Of a stretch of DNA of 38,436 bases, positions 16,590 to 24,984 are shown piece after piece. Both the position numbers and the translations under genes were made by a program. The notes beneath the pieces were generated by a model. The model searched no databases, was not told where the DNA came from, and saw only the letters and a list, made by a program, of their open reading frames with translations. This stretch comes from Bacteroidota bacterium. Its GTDB lineage: Bacteria; Bacteroidota; Bacteroidia; Chitinophagales; LD1. The stretch covers positions 1-38,436 of the forward strand of contig JAOQAO010000254.1 in NCBI GenBank assembly GCA_025963485.1, written 5' to 3'. Position 1 is the first letter of the stretch, and the number at the start of each line of letters is the position of its first letter.

Positions 16590-17765
16590 ATGAGACCCAC
16601 TACCCTTATACCCACACTAGCGCTTCTATGCCTGCTCGGCATCGCAAACAGTGCTCACAGCCAGACAAATAGAGTTCTTGACCTCAAAAACAAGGGGATA
16701 GCTCAGCTACCCTCCGATCCTGCGATGCAGGCATCTATCGAGGTGCTCGATCTCTCCAATGACCAACTGACAGAGATCCCCGATGCGGTATTTAAAATGA
16801 CCGGGCTGAAGAAGCTCGTGCTCAGCGGCAATAAGATTCAGGCCATACCTGATCAGATCAAATTTCTCGTCAACCTCGAGGAACTGTACATCAGCCAAGC
16901 CTATAACAGTCACATCAATTCCGAAGCAGGAAGTACCCGTACGATCTCCGATGAGCTATTTAAGCTGCCCAAGTTGCGCGTGCTGGACATGGCATTCTTT
17001 GGCATCAATGAAGTGCCTAAAGCCCTGGCTGGTTCACACATACAGGAAGTATACCTCGGTCATAATAAGATCACAGAGGTGAGTGAAGAGGTCTTTATGC
17101 CCAAAAGCCTGAAGGTGCTCGACCTCTCCAATAACCTCATCGCCGCTCTCCCGGATCATATCCCCCTCAATCCACGCATCGAAGTTCTGCGTCTCAATGG
17201 CAACCTCATCACGGTCCTGCCTGACGCCGTCTATAATCTATACAACGTCCGCGAACTCAGTCTCGGCGAGAATACGCTGATCAATCCGGTGACAGACATC
17301 AAGCGTATCATCCCGATGACGCATATAGCACGACTGGATATCAGCGGTGCAGGTATTACCGAGCTGCCTGAGGAACTGGCTGATCTCACCGAACTGCATG
17401 AACTGGACCTAAGCAATAACAAACTGACCAAACTGCCCGCTAACTTTGGCAAGCTCATAGCTCTGGAGAAACTGTCCCTGTCTGGGAATCAGCTCTCTGT
17501 GCTACCCGAGTCGATGGCCAGCCTTACGAGCCTGGTCAAACTGGACCTAAGCCATAATTTATTCCATGTGATACCGACAGAACTGGCATCGCTCACTGGT
17601 CTGCGTGTGGCTAACCTAAGCCACAATCCGGAACTGAGTGGATACTCTGAGAATATCAAGGCCCTGACCTCTATCAAAGTAGTCAACCTCAAGAATACTG
17701 CTTTTAATCCTTTCCAGCTGCAGCACATCGATGAGATCCTTGTAGCCTGCGAACTGGTCTATTAA
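16590..17765 (+). CDS. Exported leucine-rich-repeat protein
   Basis: A 391-residue protein with a signal peptide (residues 1-25, ending SAHSQ) and about twelve to fourteen leucine-rich repeats of about 23 residues covering almost all of the mature part. The pattern LxxLxLxxNxLxxLPxxIxxL is clear, for example LHELDLSNNKLTKLPANFGKL and LEKLSLSGNQLSVLPESMASL. Such domains bind proteins or glycans, and here would do so in the periplasm or outside. There is no membrane anchor and no T9SS domain. It follows the PLP enzyme gene by 7 nt, suggesting one transcript, although no functional link is obvious. Confidence 0.85.
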   Translation: MRPTTLIPTLALLCLLGIANSAHSQTNRVLDLKNKGIAQLPSDPAMQASIEVLDLSNDQLTEIPDAVFKMTGLKKLVLSGNKIQAIPDQIKFLVNLEELYISQAYNSHINSEAGSTRTISDELFKLPKLRVLDMAFFGINEVPKALAGSHIQEVYLGHNKITEVSEEVFMPKSLKVLDLSNNLIAALPDHIPLNPRIEVLRLNGNLITVLPDAVYNLYNVRELSLGENTLINPVTDIKRIIPMTHIARLDISGAGITELPEELADLTELHELDLSNNKLTKLPANFGKLIALEKLSLSGNQLSVLPESMASLTSLVKLDLSHNLFHVIPTELASLTGLRVANLSHNPELSGYSENIKALTSIKVVNLKNTAFNPFQLQHIDEILVACELVY

Positions 17766-17795
17766 TCCGAACACCATAAAACATTTTAGTGTTTG

Positions 17796-17844
17796 CATTC
17801 CCCGTCACTTTTGCCCCCGGCAGAATGGCGGGGATGGTGTTTTT
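17796..17844 (+). terminator. Possible terminator after the LRR gene
   Basis: CATTCCCCGTCA (17796-17807) can pair imperfectly with TGGCGGGGATG (17826-17836), and an outer arm ACACCAT (17771-17777) / ATGGTGT (17834-17840) competes. TTTTT (17840-17844) follows. The rest of the 470-nt spacer up to 18237 holds a word-like repeat (CCAGTTGCTGGTTGCTGG near 17852) and no gene that I can support. Confidence 0.4.
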
Positions 17845-18237
17845 GTCAGGTGCCAGTTGCTGGTTGCTGGTGCTTGATGATAGAGATGAAATACGGATGA
17901 CTTGCCACAGCCAACAGTCACCTACCAATATCCCCCCAAATGCCCACTATTCTTGACATTCCTTTGTAAAAAGGGTGCATATTCTCTTTTTGCCCCAAAT
18001 AAGGCTCGAAAGGGTAAAATTTTTTGATGCCAGTATACGTTAAATATATAGTAAACACTGGATTATAGCGCGTCAGAAGGGTCAACAATGGCACAAGCAT
18101 TGGGTTTGAGGTTGTGAATTTTTATTAACACATGCAACCACGGGCTTTTTCGTTTGCCGGAATTGACTATTTTCGGGATACAAGAACAGATTTACTGACC
18201 CTGAAAAAATTTAGAAATCACTTAAATGGTTTTGAAA

Positions 18238-19860
18238 ATGAAATTATTAACCCGGCTTCTACCCCTGACCGTGATCGCGATCATGGCTTCTGTACCTGTC
18301 CGAGCGGTCAATCCGTTCACGCGCGACAGCATGACCCGTGCTGATGTCGATCCTGTGGTCGTACAGCTCGACAGTATGTCCTATCAGCTTTTTACCCGCG
18401 ATAAACTCTTCGGCAATACAGCCGAACTGGAGAGGTGCATCAACATCACACGCGACCAACTGCCTACCTATACCCCTGCCGAGATGAAGCAGCGCATGAA
18501 GCTGATCCCGGCAGTGATGAGCATGGACTACAATAGTGACGTCCAGGCTTTTATAGATCTTTTCGCCTATCGCAAGCGCGAGTTTATGACCAAGATACTA
18601 GCCAGCTCGCAGATATACTTTCCGATGTTTGAAGCGGAGCTGGACAAGAACCATATGCCCGACGAGTTGAAATACCTCCCCGTGATCGAGTCAGCGCTCA
18701 ATCCACAGGCGGTATCTTCCGCCGGCGCTTCCGGCCTCTGGCAGATGATGTACGGCACCGGCAAAATGATGGGCCTGGATGGCAACTCCTACTATGACGA
18801 GCGCCGTGACCCAAAGAAATCCACGCAGGCTGGTGTCAAATACCTTAAGCAACTTTATGACCTCTATGGTGACTGGCCGCTGGCCCTCGCAGCATACAAC
18901 TCCGGTCCGGGTTATGTCAATAAAGCTATCGCCCGCTCCGGTGGTGTCAAGAATTTCTGGGCGATCAAGAATATGCTGCCGGCGGAAACAAGGAGCTATG
19001 TGCCTACATTCCTTGCGATCGTATATACCATGCACTATCACAAGGACTATAAACTCGTATCTGCCGAGCCGAAGCGTGAACTCTATGCGGTGGATACTAT
19101 CATGATCCAGGGTAGGGTGACACTGAGGCATATAGCCCAGACGCTGGGGATGCCTATCGAGGAGCTACAGTTTCTCAATCCGAGCCTGAAAGTAGGCATC
19201 GTACCCAATACGGCGAATGGATTCCCACTCAATATCCCGGTAAACTACTTTGCCAGCTTTGAAGCCAGGAAGGAGGTGCTGATGAATGACCCTGAACTCA
19301 CTGCCCAAGCCACAGCCAATGAGCAGTATGCCAATCCGACTATGGTTCGTGTACCCCGCTATGTATACTACAAGGTGCGCAAGAGTGATAATATATCAAC
19401 CATAGCTGCCCACTACGGTGTCGGTGTAGCTGAGATCCGCGAGTGGAACCACCTCAAGAACAACTATATCGCCAAGGGACAAAACCTGAAGATACTGACC
19501 TTCCCGGAGGTGCCATCATATCAGGCTCCGGGCACATCTACAGCGGCCAGTACGCAGGTCAAGATATCCAATCCAAAGACCGATACTATAGGTCATGTGG
19601 TCTCTGAGCAAACGGTCTACTACTATGACCAGAACAAAATAGATACGACCAAAACTGTTTCGATCAAAAAACCTACTCCTCCTACTCCATCACAAGTCAA
19701 AGCCGCAGCCAATGTACGCTACTATCGTGTACAGTCTGGTGACAGCCTTTGGAGTATAGCTGCACATTATCCGGGCCTGACCATCAATAAGCTGAAGGCG
19801 GATAACCGCATATCTGGCGCTTCACTGATGAAAGGACAGGTATTGAAGATCATACTTTAA
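18238..19860 (+). CDS. mltD: MltD-like lytic transglycosylase with two LysM domains
   Basis: A periplasmic or outer-membrane-associated murein hydrolase of about 540 residues that cleaves the glycan strand with formation of 1,6-anhydro-muramic acid. Order: signal peptide (about 1-24), an N-terminal helical region, an SLT domain (about 120-260) with the catalytic Glu in LKYLPVIESALNP, then SAGASGLWQMM and LALAAYNSGPG, and two LysM modules near 360-415 (YYKVRKSDNISTIAAHYGV) and 495-540 (YYRVQSGDSLWSIAAHYPG), with a Pro/Thr-rich linker between. I prefer ATG 18238 (MKLLTRLL); ATG 18226 is also in frame. TATTTTCG at 18168-18175 is a possible -7 box. The length and domain order match MltD. Confidence 0.92.
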   Translation: MKLLTRLLPLTVIAIMASVPVRAVNPFTRDSMTRADVDPVVVQLDSMSYQLFTRDKLFGNTAELERCINITRDQLPTYTPAEMKQRMKLIPAVMSMDYNSDVQAFIDLFAYRKREFMTKILASSQIYFPMFEAELDKNHMPDELKYLPVIESALNPQAVSSAGASGLWQMMYGTGKMMGLDGNSYYDERRDPKKSTQAGVKYLKQLYDLYGDWPLALAAYNSGPGYVNKAIARSGGVKNFWAIKNMLPAETRSYVPTFLAIVYTMHYHKDYKLVSAEPKRELYAVDTIMIQGRVTLRHIAQTLGMPIEELQFLNPSLKVGIVPNTANGFPLNIPVNYFASFEARKEVLMNDPELTAQATANEQYANPTMVRVPRYVYYKVRKSDNISTIAAHYGVGVAEIREWNHLKNNYIAKGQNLKILTFPEVPSYQAPGTSTAASTQVKISNPKTDTIGHVVSEQTVYYYDQNKIDTTKTVSIKKPTPPTPSQVKAAANVRYYRVQSGDSLWSIAAHYPGLTINKLKADNRISGASLMKGQVLKIIL

Positions 19861-19949
19861 ATTAAGTAGTTGAAAGGAAATACAAATTAGAATCCCTTCG
19901 TTGGGGCTTTTTACGTTTAGATACCGAGCGCATTAAGTAATTTAGCAGT

Positions 19950-20357
19950 ATGATATATGACTTGGCAAATTGGCCAGATAATAGATACTCTGGTTGGAAA
20001 GAACGAGGCAGAGGATATGAAGACCGCCCCAGAATTACAGACTGTATTGATAAGTCCAGGAATTCGCAATATGACATGGAAAGGTTGATTACATATCTGA
20101 GTAATGGCTATGCACTGGCTGCTACGAGCTGGATGTGCCGACCGTCACTTATCACTGGTGAGAAGCGTGATGGTTCTTTCCTGGTGATGACAGATGGCAG
20201 TTGGGTTTACAACAATGAATTGATGGACTATATATCAAATCATGGTCTGGCTATACCTGATAGATGGTATGATGAGATCGTTAGGCACGACTTCATTGTT
20301 CCTACTCTTACGAAGGAAGAATTATACGCCATTCTTCCTCCCCCGCAGCAAATTTGA
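19950..20357 (+). CDS. Hypothetical protein
   Basis: A 135-residue soluble protein rich in Trp and Tyr (WPDNRYSGWKERGRGYEDRP, TSWMCRPSL, DGSWVYNNELMDYI, PDRWYDEIVRHDF). No signal peptide and no family that I recognise. The base composition is more AT-rich than the flanking housekeeping genes. TAATTTAG (19938-19945), a 7-of-8 match to the -7 box, ends 4 nt before the ATG, which suggests a leaderless message. A terminator-like hairpin follows at 20484-20515. It could be an acquired accessory gene. Confidence 0.6.
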   Translation: MIYDLANWPDNRYSGWKERGRGYEDRPRITDCIDKSRNSQYDMERLITYLSNGYALAATSWMCRPSLITGEKRDGSFLVMTDGSWVYNNELMDYISNHGLAIPDRWYDEIVRHDFIVPTLTKEELYAILPPPQQI

Positions 20358-20483
20358 TCTCTCACAAGAATAACAGAATAACCTACCTCTTCTCCCAGAC
20401 ATCTCAGCATATCCCCGATGATTGATTGCCGTGAGTTGTGGACGTCATAGTCCTGTTTATTGACTGCCTGCTTCATATTAATT

Positions 20484-20515
20484 AAATAAGCCCTCATCTC
20501 TGAGAGCTTATTTTT
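20484..20515 (+). terminator. Terminator-like hairpin, perhaps bidirectional
   Basis: AAATAAGC (20484-20491) pairs with GCTTATTT (20506-20513), and CTCA (20493-20496) with TGAG (20501-20504). TTTTT (20511-20515) follows on the plus strand. It lies between convergent genes (stops at 20357 and 20556). A word-like repeat, GTCGTCTGTGGTCGATCG (from 20526), lies between it and the redoxin stop. Confidence 0.55.
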
Positions 20516-20555
20516 AAGTATTTCCGTCGTCTGTGGTCGATCGTCCGTTGTCCTT

Positions 20556-21191
20556 TTAGCTCTTCTTCCACTTCACACCGCAGCCTACTGACTTAGTCTC
20601 AGTGACGGCTACTGCTTTGCCGCCTATGAGAGCGTCTACAGCATCAGCTACATAGTGTTTGGTAGCCTTCTCTGCTGAATCTGTATTGTCATCGATAGCG
20701 CCCATATATTTGAGCACGAGCTTGCCGTTTTCTTTATTCACGATAAATGCATGAGGTGTCTTGGTCGCACCAAAAGCCGCCGCTACCTGCTGTGTTTCAT
20801 CGAAGGCATACGGGAAAGTATACTTCTTCTCTTTTGCATGTTTGCCGAGCTCATCATATGAGTCCTCTGGCTCGATAGACGGATCATTAGGGCTGATAGC
20901 TATCACAGGGTAGCCGAGAGCGGCATATTTTTTGTCAAGGTCCATGATGCGTTGCTCATATTTCTTGGCAAATGGGCAGTGATTGCAGGTGAACATCACG
21001 ATATAACCTTTGGCCTTGGGGAAAGAAGCCATTGAGACGGCTTTGCCATCGACTGTGTTTTTCAACGAGAAGTCAGCGACGCTGTCGCCTATTTTGTATC
21101 CGGCTGCTGAGGGTGCGAATGACATCAGAACGAAGCCTACAGCCACGGCTACGATGCCGAGTACAGATTGTGTCTTAGTGATCTTTTTCAT
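20556..21191 (-). CDS. Exported thioredoxin-fold protein (AhpC/TSA-like)
   Basis: A 211-residue protein with an N-terminal signal or anchor (about 1-30), a redoxin domain (DSVADFSLKNTVDGKAVSMASF) and the redox motif CNHCPFAKKYE, followed by PVIAISPNDP, the cis-Pro element KTPHAFIV, and the conserved tail VGCGVKWK. This layout fits the peroxiredoxin-like group with a CxxC centre that is widespread in Bacteroidota; it probably acts as a thiol-disulfide oxidoreductase in the periplasm. The stop of the TlpA-like gene lies 2 nt upstream, so the two are translated from one message and may work as a redox pair. No partner substrate can be named. Confidence 0.85.
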   Translation of the reverse strand: MKKITKTQSVLGIVAVAVGFVLMSFAPSAAGYKIGDSVADFSLKNTVDGKAVSMASFPKAKGYIVMFTCNHCPFAKKYEQRIMDLDKKYAALGYPVIAISPNDPSIEPEDSYDELGKHAKEKKYTFPYAFDETQQVAAAFGATKTPHAFIVNKENGKLVLKYMGAIDDNTDSAEKATKHYVADAVDALIGGKAVAVTETKSVGCGVKWKKS

Positions 21192-21193
21192 TG

Positions 21194-21682
21194 TTATTGT
21201 TTTATTGTTTGAGTGAAAGTTTGTTCGAGTGATTCGGTCGTAAAGTCATGCCCGAAGAAAGAGCGGATATGCCTGTTGCCATTGATGATCAGCGTCACAG
21301 GGATAGCTCCGTCCCATTTTGCATCTATCTTGTTTATCCAGGCGTTGTAGTCCAGTTCATCCAGCAGGCAGACCCGGCCATCTATAGGATGTGCCTTGAT
21401 GTATGGTACGAGTGTCTTCTCATATTCTGATGCGAAATCCATGCTGAGCATGATCACTTTGACCTTTTCATTTTTATGCCTGGTGGCTAATGTTTGAAAG
21501 GCCGGATACTCCTTCACACAGGGCATACACCAGGTAGCCCAGAAATTCAGCACATAGGTCGTGTCATTCTTTGATGAAAGTATCCTCTGCACCTCGTCAA
21601 ACTTGATGATGCTGGTGGTCTGTGCCTTAACCATTGAGAGACAGCAGATACAAGCGGCGAGGACAAAATATTTCTTCATCAT
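21194..21682 (-). CDS. TlpA-like thiol-disulfide oxidoreductase
   Basis: A 162-residue exported thioredoxin-fold protein: signal peptide MMKKYFVLAACICCLSMVKAQ, active site FWATWCMPCVKEYP, cis-Pro in GAIPVTLII. The length is as expected for a minimal TlpA/ResA domain. I choose the ATG pair at 21677-21682; the open frame extends upstream to 21802, but that part lacks an export signal and overlaps the divergent promoter. It is the first gene of a two-gene unit with the redoxin at 20556-21191 (2-nt gap). Role inferred: reduction of disulfides in the periplasm. Confidence 0.85.
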   Translation of the reverse strand: MMKKYFVLAACICCLSMVKAQTTSIIKFDEVQRILSSKNDTTYVLNFWATWCMPCVKEYPAFQTLATRHKNEKVKVIMLSMDFASEYEKTLVPYIKAHPIDGRVCLLDELDYNAWINKIDAKWDGAIPVTLIINGNRHIRSFFGHDFTTESLEQTFTQTIKQ

Positions 21683-21778
21683 ACGATGTAAAATAACAGC
21701 ATTCCCCACAAGTATTTGCCTAAAGATGTTAATAACGGCAGATGGCTCAAAAGCGGGTGCCAATAATCGGAAAATATC

Positions 21779-21786
21779 TATCTTTG
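21779..21786 (+). promoter_or_regulatory. Perfect -7 box of the T9SS cargo gene
   Basis: TATCTTTG is an exact match to TAnnTTTG and ends 6 nt before the ATG at 21793. At the -33 spacing the sequence is GGTG, a weak match to TTTG. It predicts a leaderless or nearly leaderless message. Confidence 0.5.
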
Positions 21787-21792
21787 AATAGC

Positions 21793-22776
21793 ATGAAGTC
21801 AAAGCTTATTCTCGCATTTATATACCTGCTGTCATTTGCGCCCATCGTGGCGGAAGCGCAGTGGGGTTTGCAGAACGGCGGGATGGAATTCTGGCGCAGG
21901 AAGCAGTTTCGCTGCTGCGGCAGAAATGTTGATCTGCCAAGCAATTGGGGCACACCAGAGCAGAGCTGCGGCATCAATTTCAATAAATTCGTTTTCCTCG
22001 AAGAGGACACTCACAACATACATTCGGGACGGGCTGCCGCACTGTTGTACAGCGATACTTCTTTCTTCAATGATGTGGTCCTGCAGCCCGGCATGCTCGT
22101 GTACGGCGGCTATCAGGATCCGACGGACAGCACCATCCGCATAGGTCAGCCTGTAGAGAACTACGGCTATCCGGTAGACAGCAATCCCGCCGGGCTTCAG
22201 TTCTGGCTGAAGATGAGCCATGACCTCTCCGATACCTTTAGCTATATGTATCTCCTTACCCGCTGGGATAGTACTGCACATAGGGAGGATACGTTGGCCT
22301 TCTCGACCAAAGATGTCCCGGATACCCACGTACCGATGGATCAATACTTTCAGGTCCTGGACACGATACAGTACCTCCATCCCGGTCATGCAGACTCCGT
22401 GAAGATGATCTTCTACGGTGGCCGCTTCGGCAACCCTGCTCTTGCCACCAATCAGACCTGGATAGACGATATCGTTTTCACCTATACCAATACCTTGGCT
22501 AATTCTACAGGTATAGCGCCTGAGAGCCCTACCAGTGCATTTGCGCTCTATCCTAACCCTGTGGCCAACACGCTCCGCATCCAGTCCGCCAAAGGGGTCA
22601 ACGGCGAGTCGGTCGAGCTATATGATGATCTGGGCAGGATGGTCTCTCAAAATGTGCTTTACTCTGCCCTGCAAACCATAGATATCAGCTATCTCGCTCC
22701 CGGCACCTATATCTGCCGGATCGTGGGAACCGACCACCTGAGTCTGTTTCAAGGCAAGGTGAGTATAATCAGATAA
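21793..22776 (+). CDS. Secreted protein with T9SS type A sorting domain
   Basis: A 327-residue T9SS cargo. Signal peptide MKSKLILAFIYLLSFAPIVAEAQ; the mature part starts with WGLQNGGMEFWRR, typical of a PCMD-like carbohydrate-binding beta-sandwich (G-E-W motif, NPAGLQFWLKMSHDLSDTFSYMYLLTRWDS, TWIDDIVFTYT). The final 75 residues (FALYPNPVANTLRIQSAKG, VELYDDLGRMVSQNVL, IDISYLAPGTYICRI) are the sorting domain. I choose ATG 21793 because the signal peptide begins there; an earlier in-frame ATG at 21742 adds 17 polar residues and lies upstream of the -7 box at 21779-21786. It is divergent from the TlpA-like/redoxin pair. Binding to glycans at the surface is an inference. Confidence 0.85.
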   Translation: MKSKLILAFIYLLSFAPIVAEAQWGLQNGGMEFWRRKQFRCCGRNVDLPSNWGTPEQSCGINFNKFVFLEEDTHNIHSGRAAALLYSDTSFFNDVVLQPGMLVYGGYQDPTDSTIRIGQPVENYGYPVDSNPAGLQFWLKMSHDLSDTFSYMYLLTRWDSTAHREDTLAFSTKDVPDTHVPMDQYFQVLDTIQYLHPGHADSVKMIFYGGRFGNPALATNQTWIDDIVFTYTNTLANSTGIAPESPTSAFALYPNPVANTLRIQSAKGVNGESVELYDDLGRMVSQNVLYSALQTIDISYLAPGTYICRIVGTDHLSLFQGKVSIIR

Positions 22777-22928
22777 TCCTCCACGGGATCATGGATGCTT
22801 CCGACAGCCATATCAATGCGCGTAATCAATCGGTTTTATTTATGGCGTACTACCTAAAAACTATGGTGACGTCAATGGTGATACGAGAATTCGGCGGTAA
22901 TTACTAGATTGGTGGCTAAAATCAAAAC

Positions 22929-23405
22929 ATGAAAAAATTATGCCCTCTCCTGCTTACTATTCTATTAGCTTCCTGCTCGCCTAAGGCACCACCAACACCT
23001 GCATCTGTACCTGCTCCTGCAATCGTAATGCAAAATCCGATCTCAGCGGATAGCGTAATGCGTAAATTCACAGATACTCCTTTTAAACGGGATAGAGCCG
23101 CTCAGGGAGCAACAGCATATAGGGATACAACCTTCCGGAATGATCTATTTTTGGTAAGGGATACCATCAGCGATATCCGGGTGAATAATAGCGACCAGGC
23201 TTATTTTATTCTGGGAGGAAAGACCACAATAAATGGTGCCATCTCAGATGTTATGTGTTTCTTGTCGGATTCAACGATCATGCCCGCCCTCAAAGTGGGA
23301 CAGGTAATCACAGTCAGCAGCGAGCGGCATTACGGTTCATACCACAAGGTGGGAGATATAAAGGTTTTCTCTTGTGTTATGGTAAACTGTAAGCGCGAAA
23401 AATAA
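22929..23405 (+). CDS. Lipoprotein with OB-fold (tRNA_anti-like) domain
   Basis: A 158-residue lipoprotein: lipobox LLASC (Cys16), then a Pro/Ala-rich linker (PKAPPTPASVPAPA). Residues 55-155 look like the OB-fold domain found in small Bacteroidota exported proteins: YRDTTFRNDLFLVRDTISDIR, AYFILGG, DVMCFLSDST, LKVGQVITVSSERH and a closing VFSCVMV. The order (core strand, GxVxDI, C-F, G-x-x-V-T-V, C-x-V) is characteristic, but the biological role of this group is unknown. The base composition is AT-richer than the upstream gene. The 152-nt spacer before it shows nothing recognisable. Confidence 0.65.
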   Translation: MKKLCPLLLTILLASCSPKAPPTPASVPAPAIVMQNPISADSVMRKFTDTPFKRDRAAQGATAYRDTTFRNDLFLVRDTISDIRVNNSDQAYFILGGKTTINGAISDVMCFLSDSTIMPALKVGQVITVSSERHYGSYHKVGDIKVFSCVMVNCKREK

Positions 23406-23444
23406 ATCCGGCATTTTTCTTTATTTCCGCAAGCCGACGCAACG

Positions 23445-23467
23445 TTTGGTTTTTGTAGACAACCAAA
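23445..23467. terminator. Possible hairpin between convergent genes
   Basis: TTTGGTT (23445-23451) and AACCAAA (23461-23467) are exact reverse complements with a 9-nt loop, between the stops at 23405 and 23469. No clear T-tract on either strand. Confidence 0.35.
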
Positions 23468-23468
23468 A

Positions 23469-23813
23469 CTAATTAGCATTAGCTATCAGCTTCTCCACCT
23501 CTTCCAGCTTCTGGAGGGAGAGTTTAGACAGCATCTTATTGATATCTATCTTCTTGTCCCGTTTGCGGATGCTGTGCAGCGGATGGTCGTCGCGATTGTC
23601 CAGCAGATTGTCGGGGAACCATTCAAAAAGGTCATTGGGTGTACAATTTAGTGCGATACACAGCTTCTCTATGTGGTCAACTCGTATTTGAGTCACCTTC
23701 GAATTCTTGTACTTATGCGCTATGAATGGCACAAAGCCGTGCGTCACGAGGAATTTGTAAGGTTGCTCTATGGACCTTGCCTTGAATATCCGGCTCAGAT
23801 TGAGTGTCAGCAT
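23469..23813 (-). CDS. XRE-family transcriptional regulator
   Basis: A 114-residue DNA-binding protein. Residues 1-62 form a Cro/C1-type helix-turn-helix: LNLSRIFKARSIEQPYKFLVTHGFVPFIAHKYKNSKVTQIRVDHIEKLCIALNCTPNDLFEW, ending with the typical NxTPNDLF motif. A basic linker and a C-terminal amphipathic helix (MLSKLSLQKLEEVEKLI) follow, suited to dimerisation. I choose ATG 23811-23813; a TTG 21 nt upstream is in frame but weaker. No toxin or phage gene is adjacent, so the target is unknown. The 211-nt spacer 23814-24024 shows no further gene. Confidence 0.85.
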   Translation of the reverse strand: MLTLNLSRIFKARSIEQPYKFLVTHGFVPFIAHKYKNSKVTQIRVDHIEKLCIALNCTPNDLFEWFPDNLLDNRDDHPLHSIRKRDKKIDINKMLSKLSLQKLEEVEKLIANAN

Positions 23814-24024
23814 GCAGTAGAAGTTTCTCTTCAAAAGTGCAAAGCCTGCATTTAAGTTCCGTAACTGGATATTGACATTTGTGGATAATGCTCCTCTATA
23901 AGCAAAGTCCGGCTATCACAATCCAATGTCTACCTGCATTTCTCCAATATACAACTACAGATAGTCAAAGTGTAACTACAAAAGTACAAAGTGGTGGGAT
24001 CTTGTATTGAAATCTTTCTACACG

Positions 24025-24954
24025 CTATAGACTATCAAATAAGGAAATCAAACGATCGGGTAGCTTGATATTAGCTGTTGTTTCTCCTGTACGCACTAGA
24101 GGCAAAGCCTGAATCAAGCCATTATAGCTCCAGTAAAAATTATTAGTGATCTGGCCAGGATCTTCATAATAGAATTTCTCCACGGTAGGCAATAGCTCTA
24201 CTACCATATCCAGGACATTTTTATCTTCTATAGGATGAGCAAAGGCCGTCCCTTTAGTAGGGATCGCAATAATACTGCCATAAGTCCCTACGACAAAGGG
24301 CGCCCTATTCTGTAGATCAAGCATCAGCGAAGCAGAAAAATCCCCGCTCAGAAATAAGAAGATAGGGAACTTGTCGAGGATGGTACCCTCCGTTACTGAG
24401 GTTATCTCTTCTGCCGGCGTATTGCCGATTGCAATGTCAAAAAGTTCATCGATGGGAATTCCCCATTCTTGTATATCCTTCACAGGCAAATAGCTAAATT
24501 GATTTTCAAATTCTATCACTATGAATGTCAGGGTTCCGGGAAAATCACATCTTGAAAGGAACATGGATGAATCTTGTGCTAATTCTATATCCTCATTTTT
24601 GATCAATACACGGAGCAGTGGCGACGCATGCTCGAAGTCCTTTTGAAAGAATTTGATAGCAGGAGAATTATCCTTTAATCTATCGAAATGGGCATAAATT
24701 ATTTTCTGCCATTCCTCTTTAGGCGATTGTGTGATCCTTCGCAGCAGGTTATCCAGGTACCTGTGCTGGTCCTGACCATCTATTGTGACATGAATGTCGC
24801 CGTGATCAGTACTGATCACAGTTATTTGCCTTTCCTGATGATAACGCACTGCGATCTCCATCACATCAGCATAGTCAATAGCGCTGATCAGTGAGGCATA
24901 GGCTTCTGGCAACTGTATTTCTTTCTTCTTTTTGAAAAGATCAAACATTCCCAT
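24025..24954 (-). CDS. DUF1444-like (YtpQ-type) hypothetical protein
   Basis: A 309-residue soluble protein without export signal. The segment ASPLLRVLIKNEDIELAQDSSMFLSR followed by LPVKDIQEWGIPIDELFDIAIGNTP resembles the DUF1444 / YtpQ layout (an L-x-V-x-L core, then 'wgi..deLf..al.N'). The function of that family is unknown. The N-terminus (MGMFDLFKKKKEIQLP) is basic and then helical. The gene is AT-richer than its neighbours. Its start lies 30 nt downstream of the AlkD-like gene stop on the same strand, so cotranscription is possible. Confidence 0.6.
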   Translation of the reverse strand: MGMFDLFKKKKEIQLPEAYASLISAIDYADVMEIAVRYHQERQITVISTDHGDIHVTIDGQDQHRYLDNLLRRITQSPKEEWQKIIYAHFDRLKDNSPAIKFFQKDFEHASPLLRVLIKNEDIELAQDSSMFLSRCDFPGTLTFIVIEFENQFSYLPVKDIQEWGIPIDELFDIAIGNTPAEEITSVTEGTILDKFPIFLFLSGDFSASLMLDLQNRAPFVVGTYGSIIAIPTKGTAFAHPIEDKNVLDMVVELLPTVEKFYYEDPGQITNNFYWSYNGLIQALPLVRTGETTANIKLPDRLISLFDSL

Positions 24955-24984
24955 AAATACACTTTGTTAGGGGACATACTTAAA

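Noticed and set aside
17766-18237. tRNA or small RNA gene in the largest spacer
   Set aside because: No TTCGAATC-type T-loop or cloverleaf arms found; only a weak hairpin and a word-like repeat.
20240-20357. Antisense coding overlap with the 3' end of the gene at 19950
   Set aside because: The overlapping part shows no protein-like pattern; at most the portion beyond 20368 may be a remnant.
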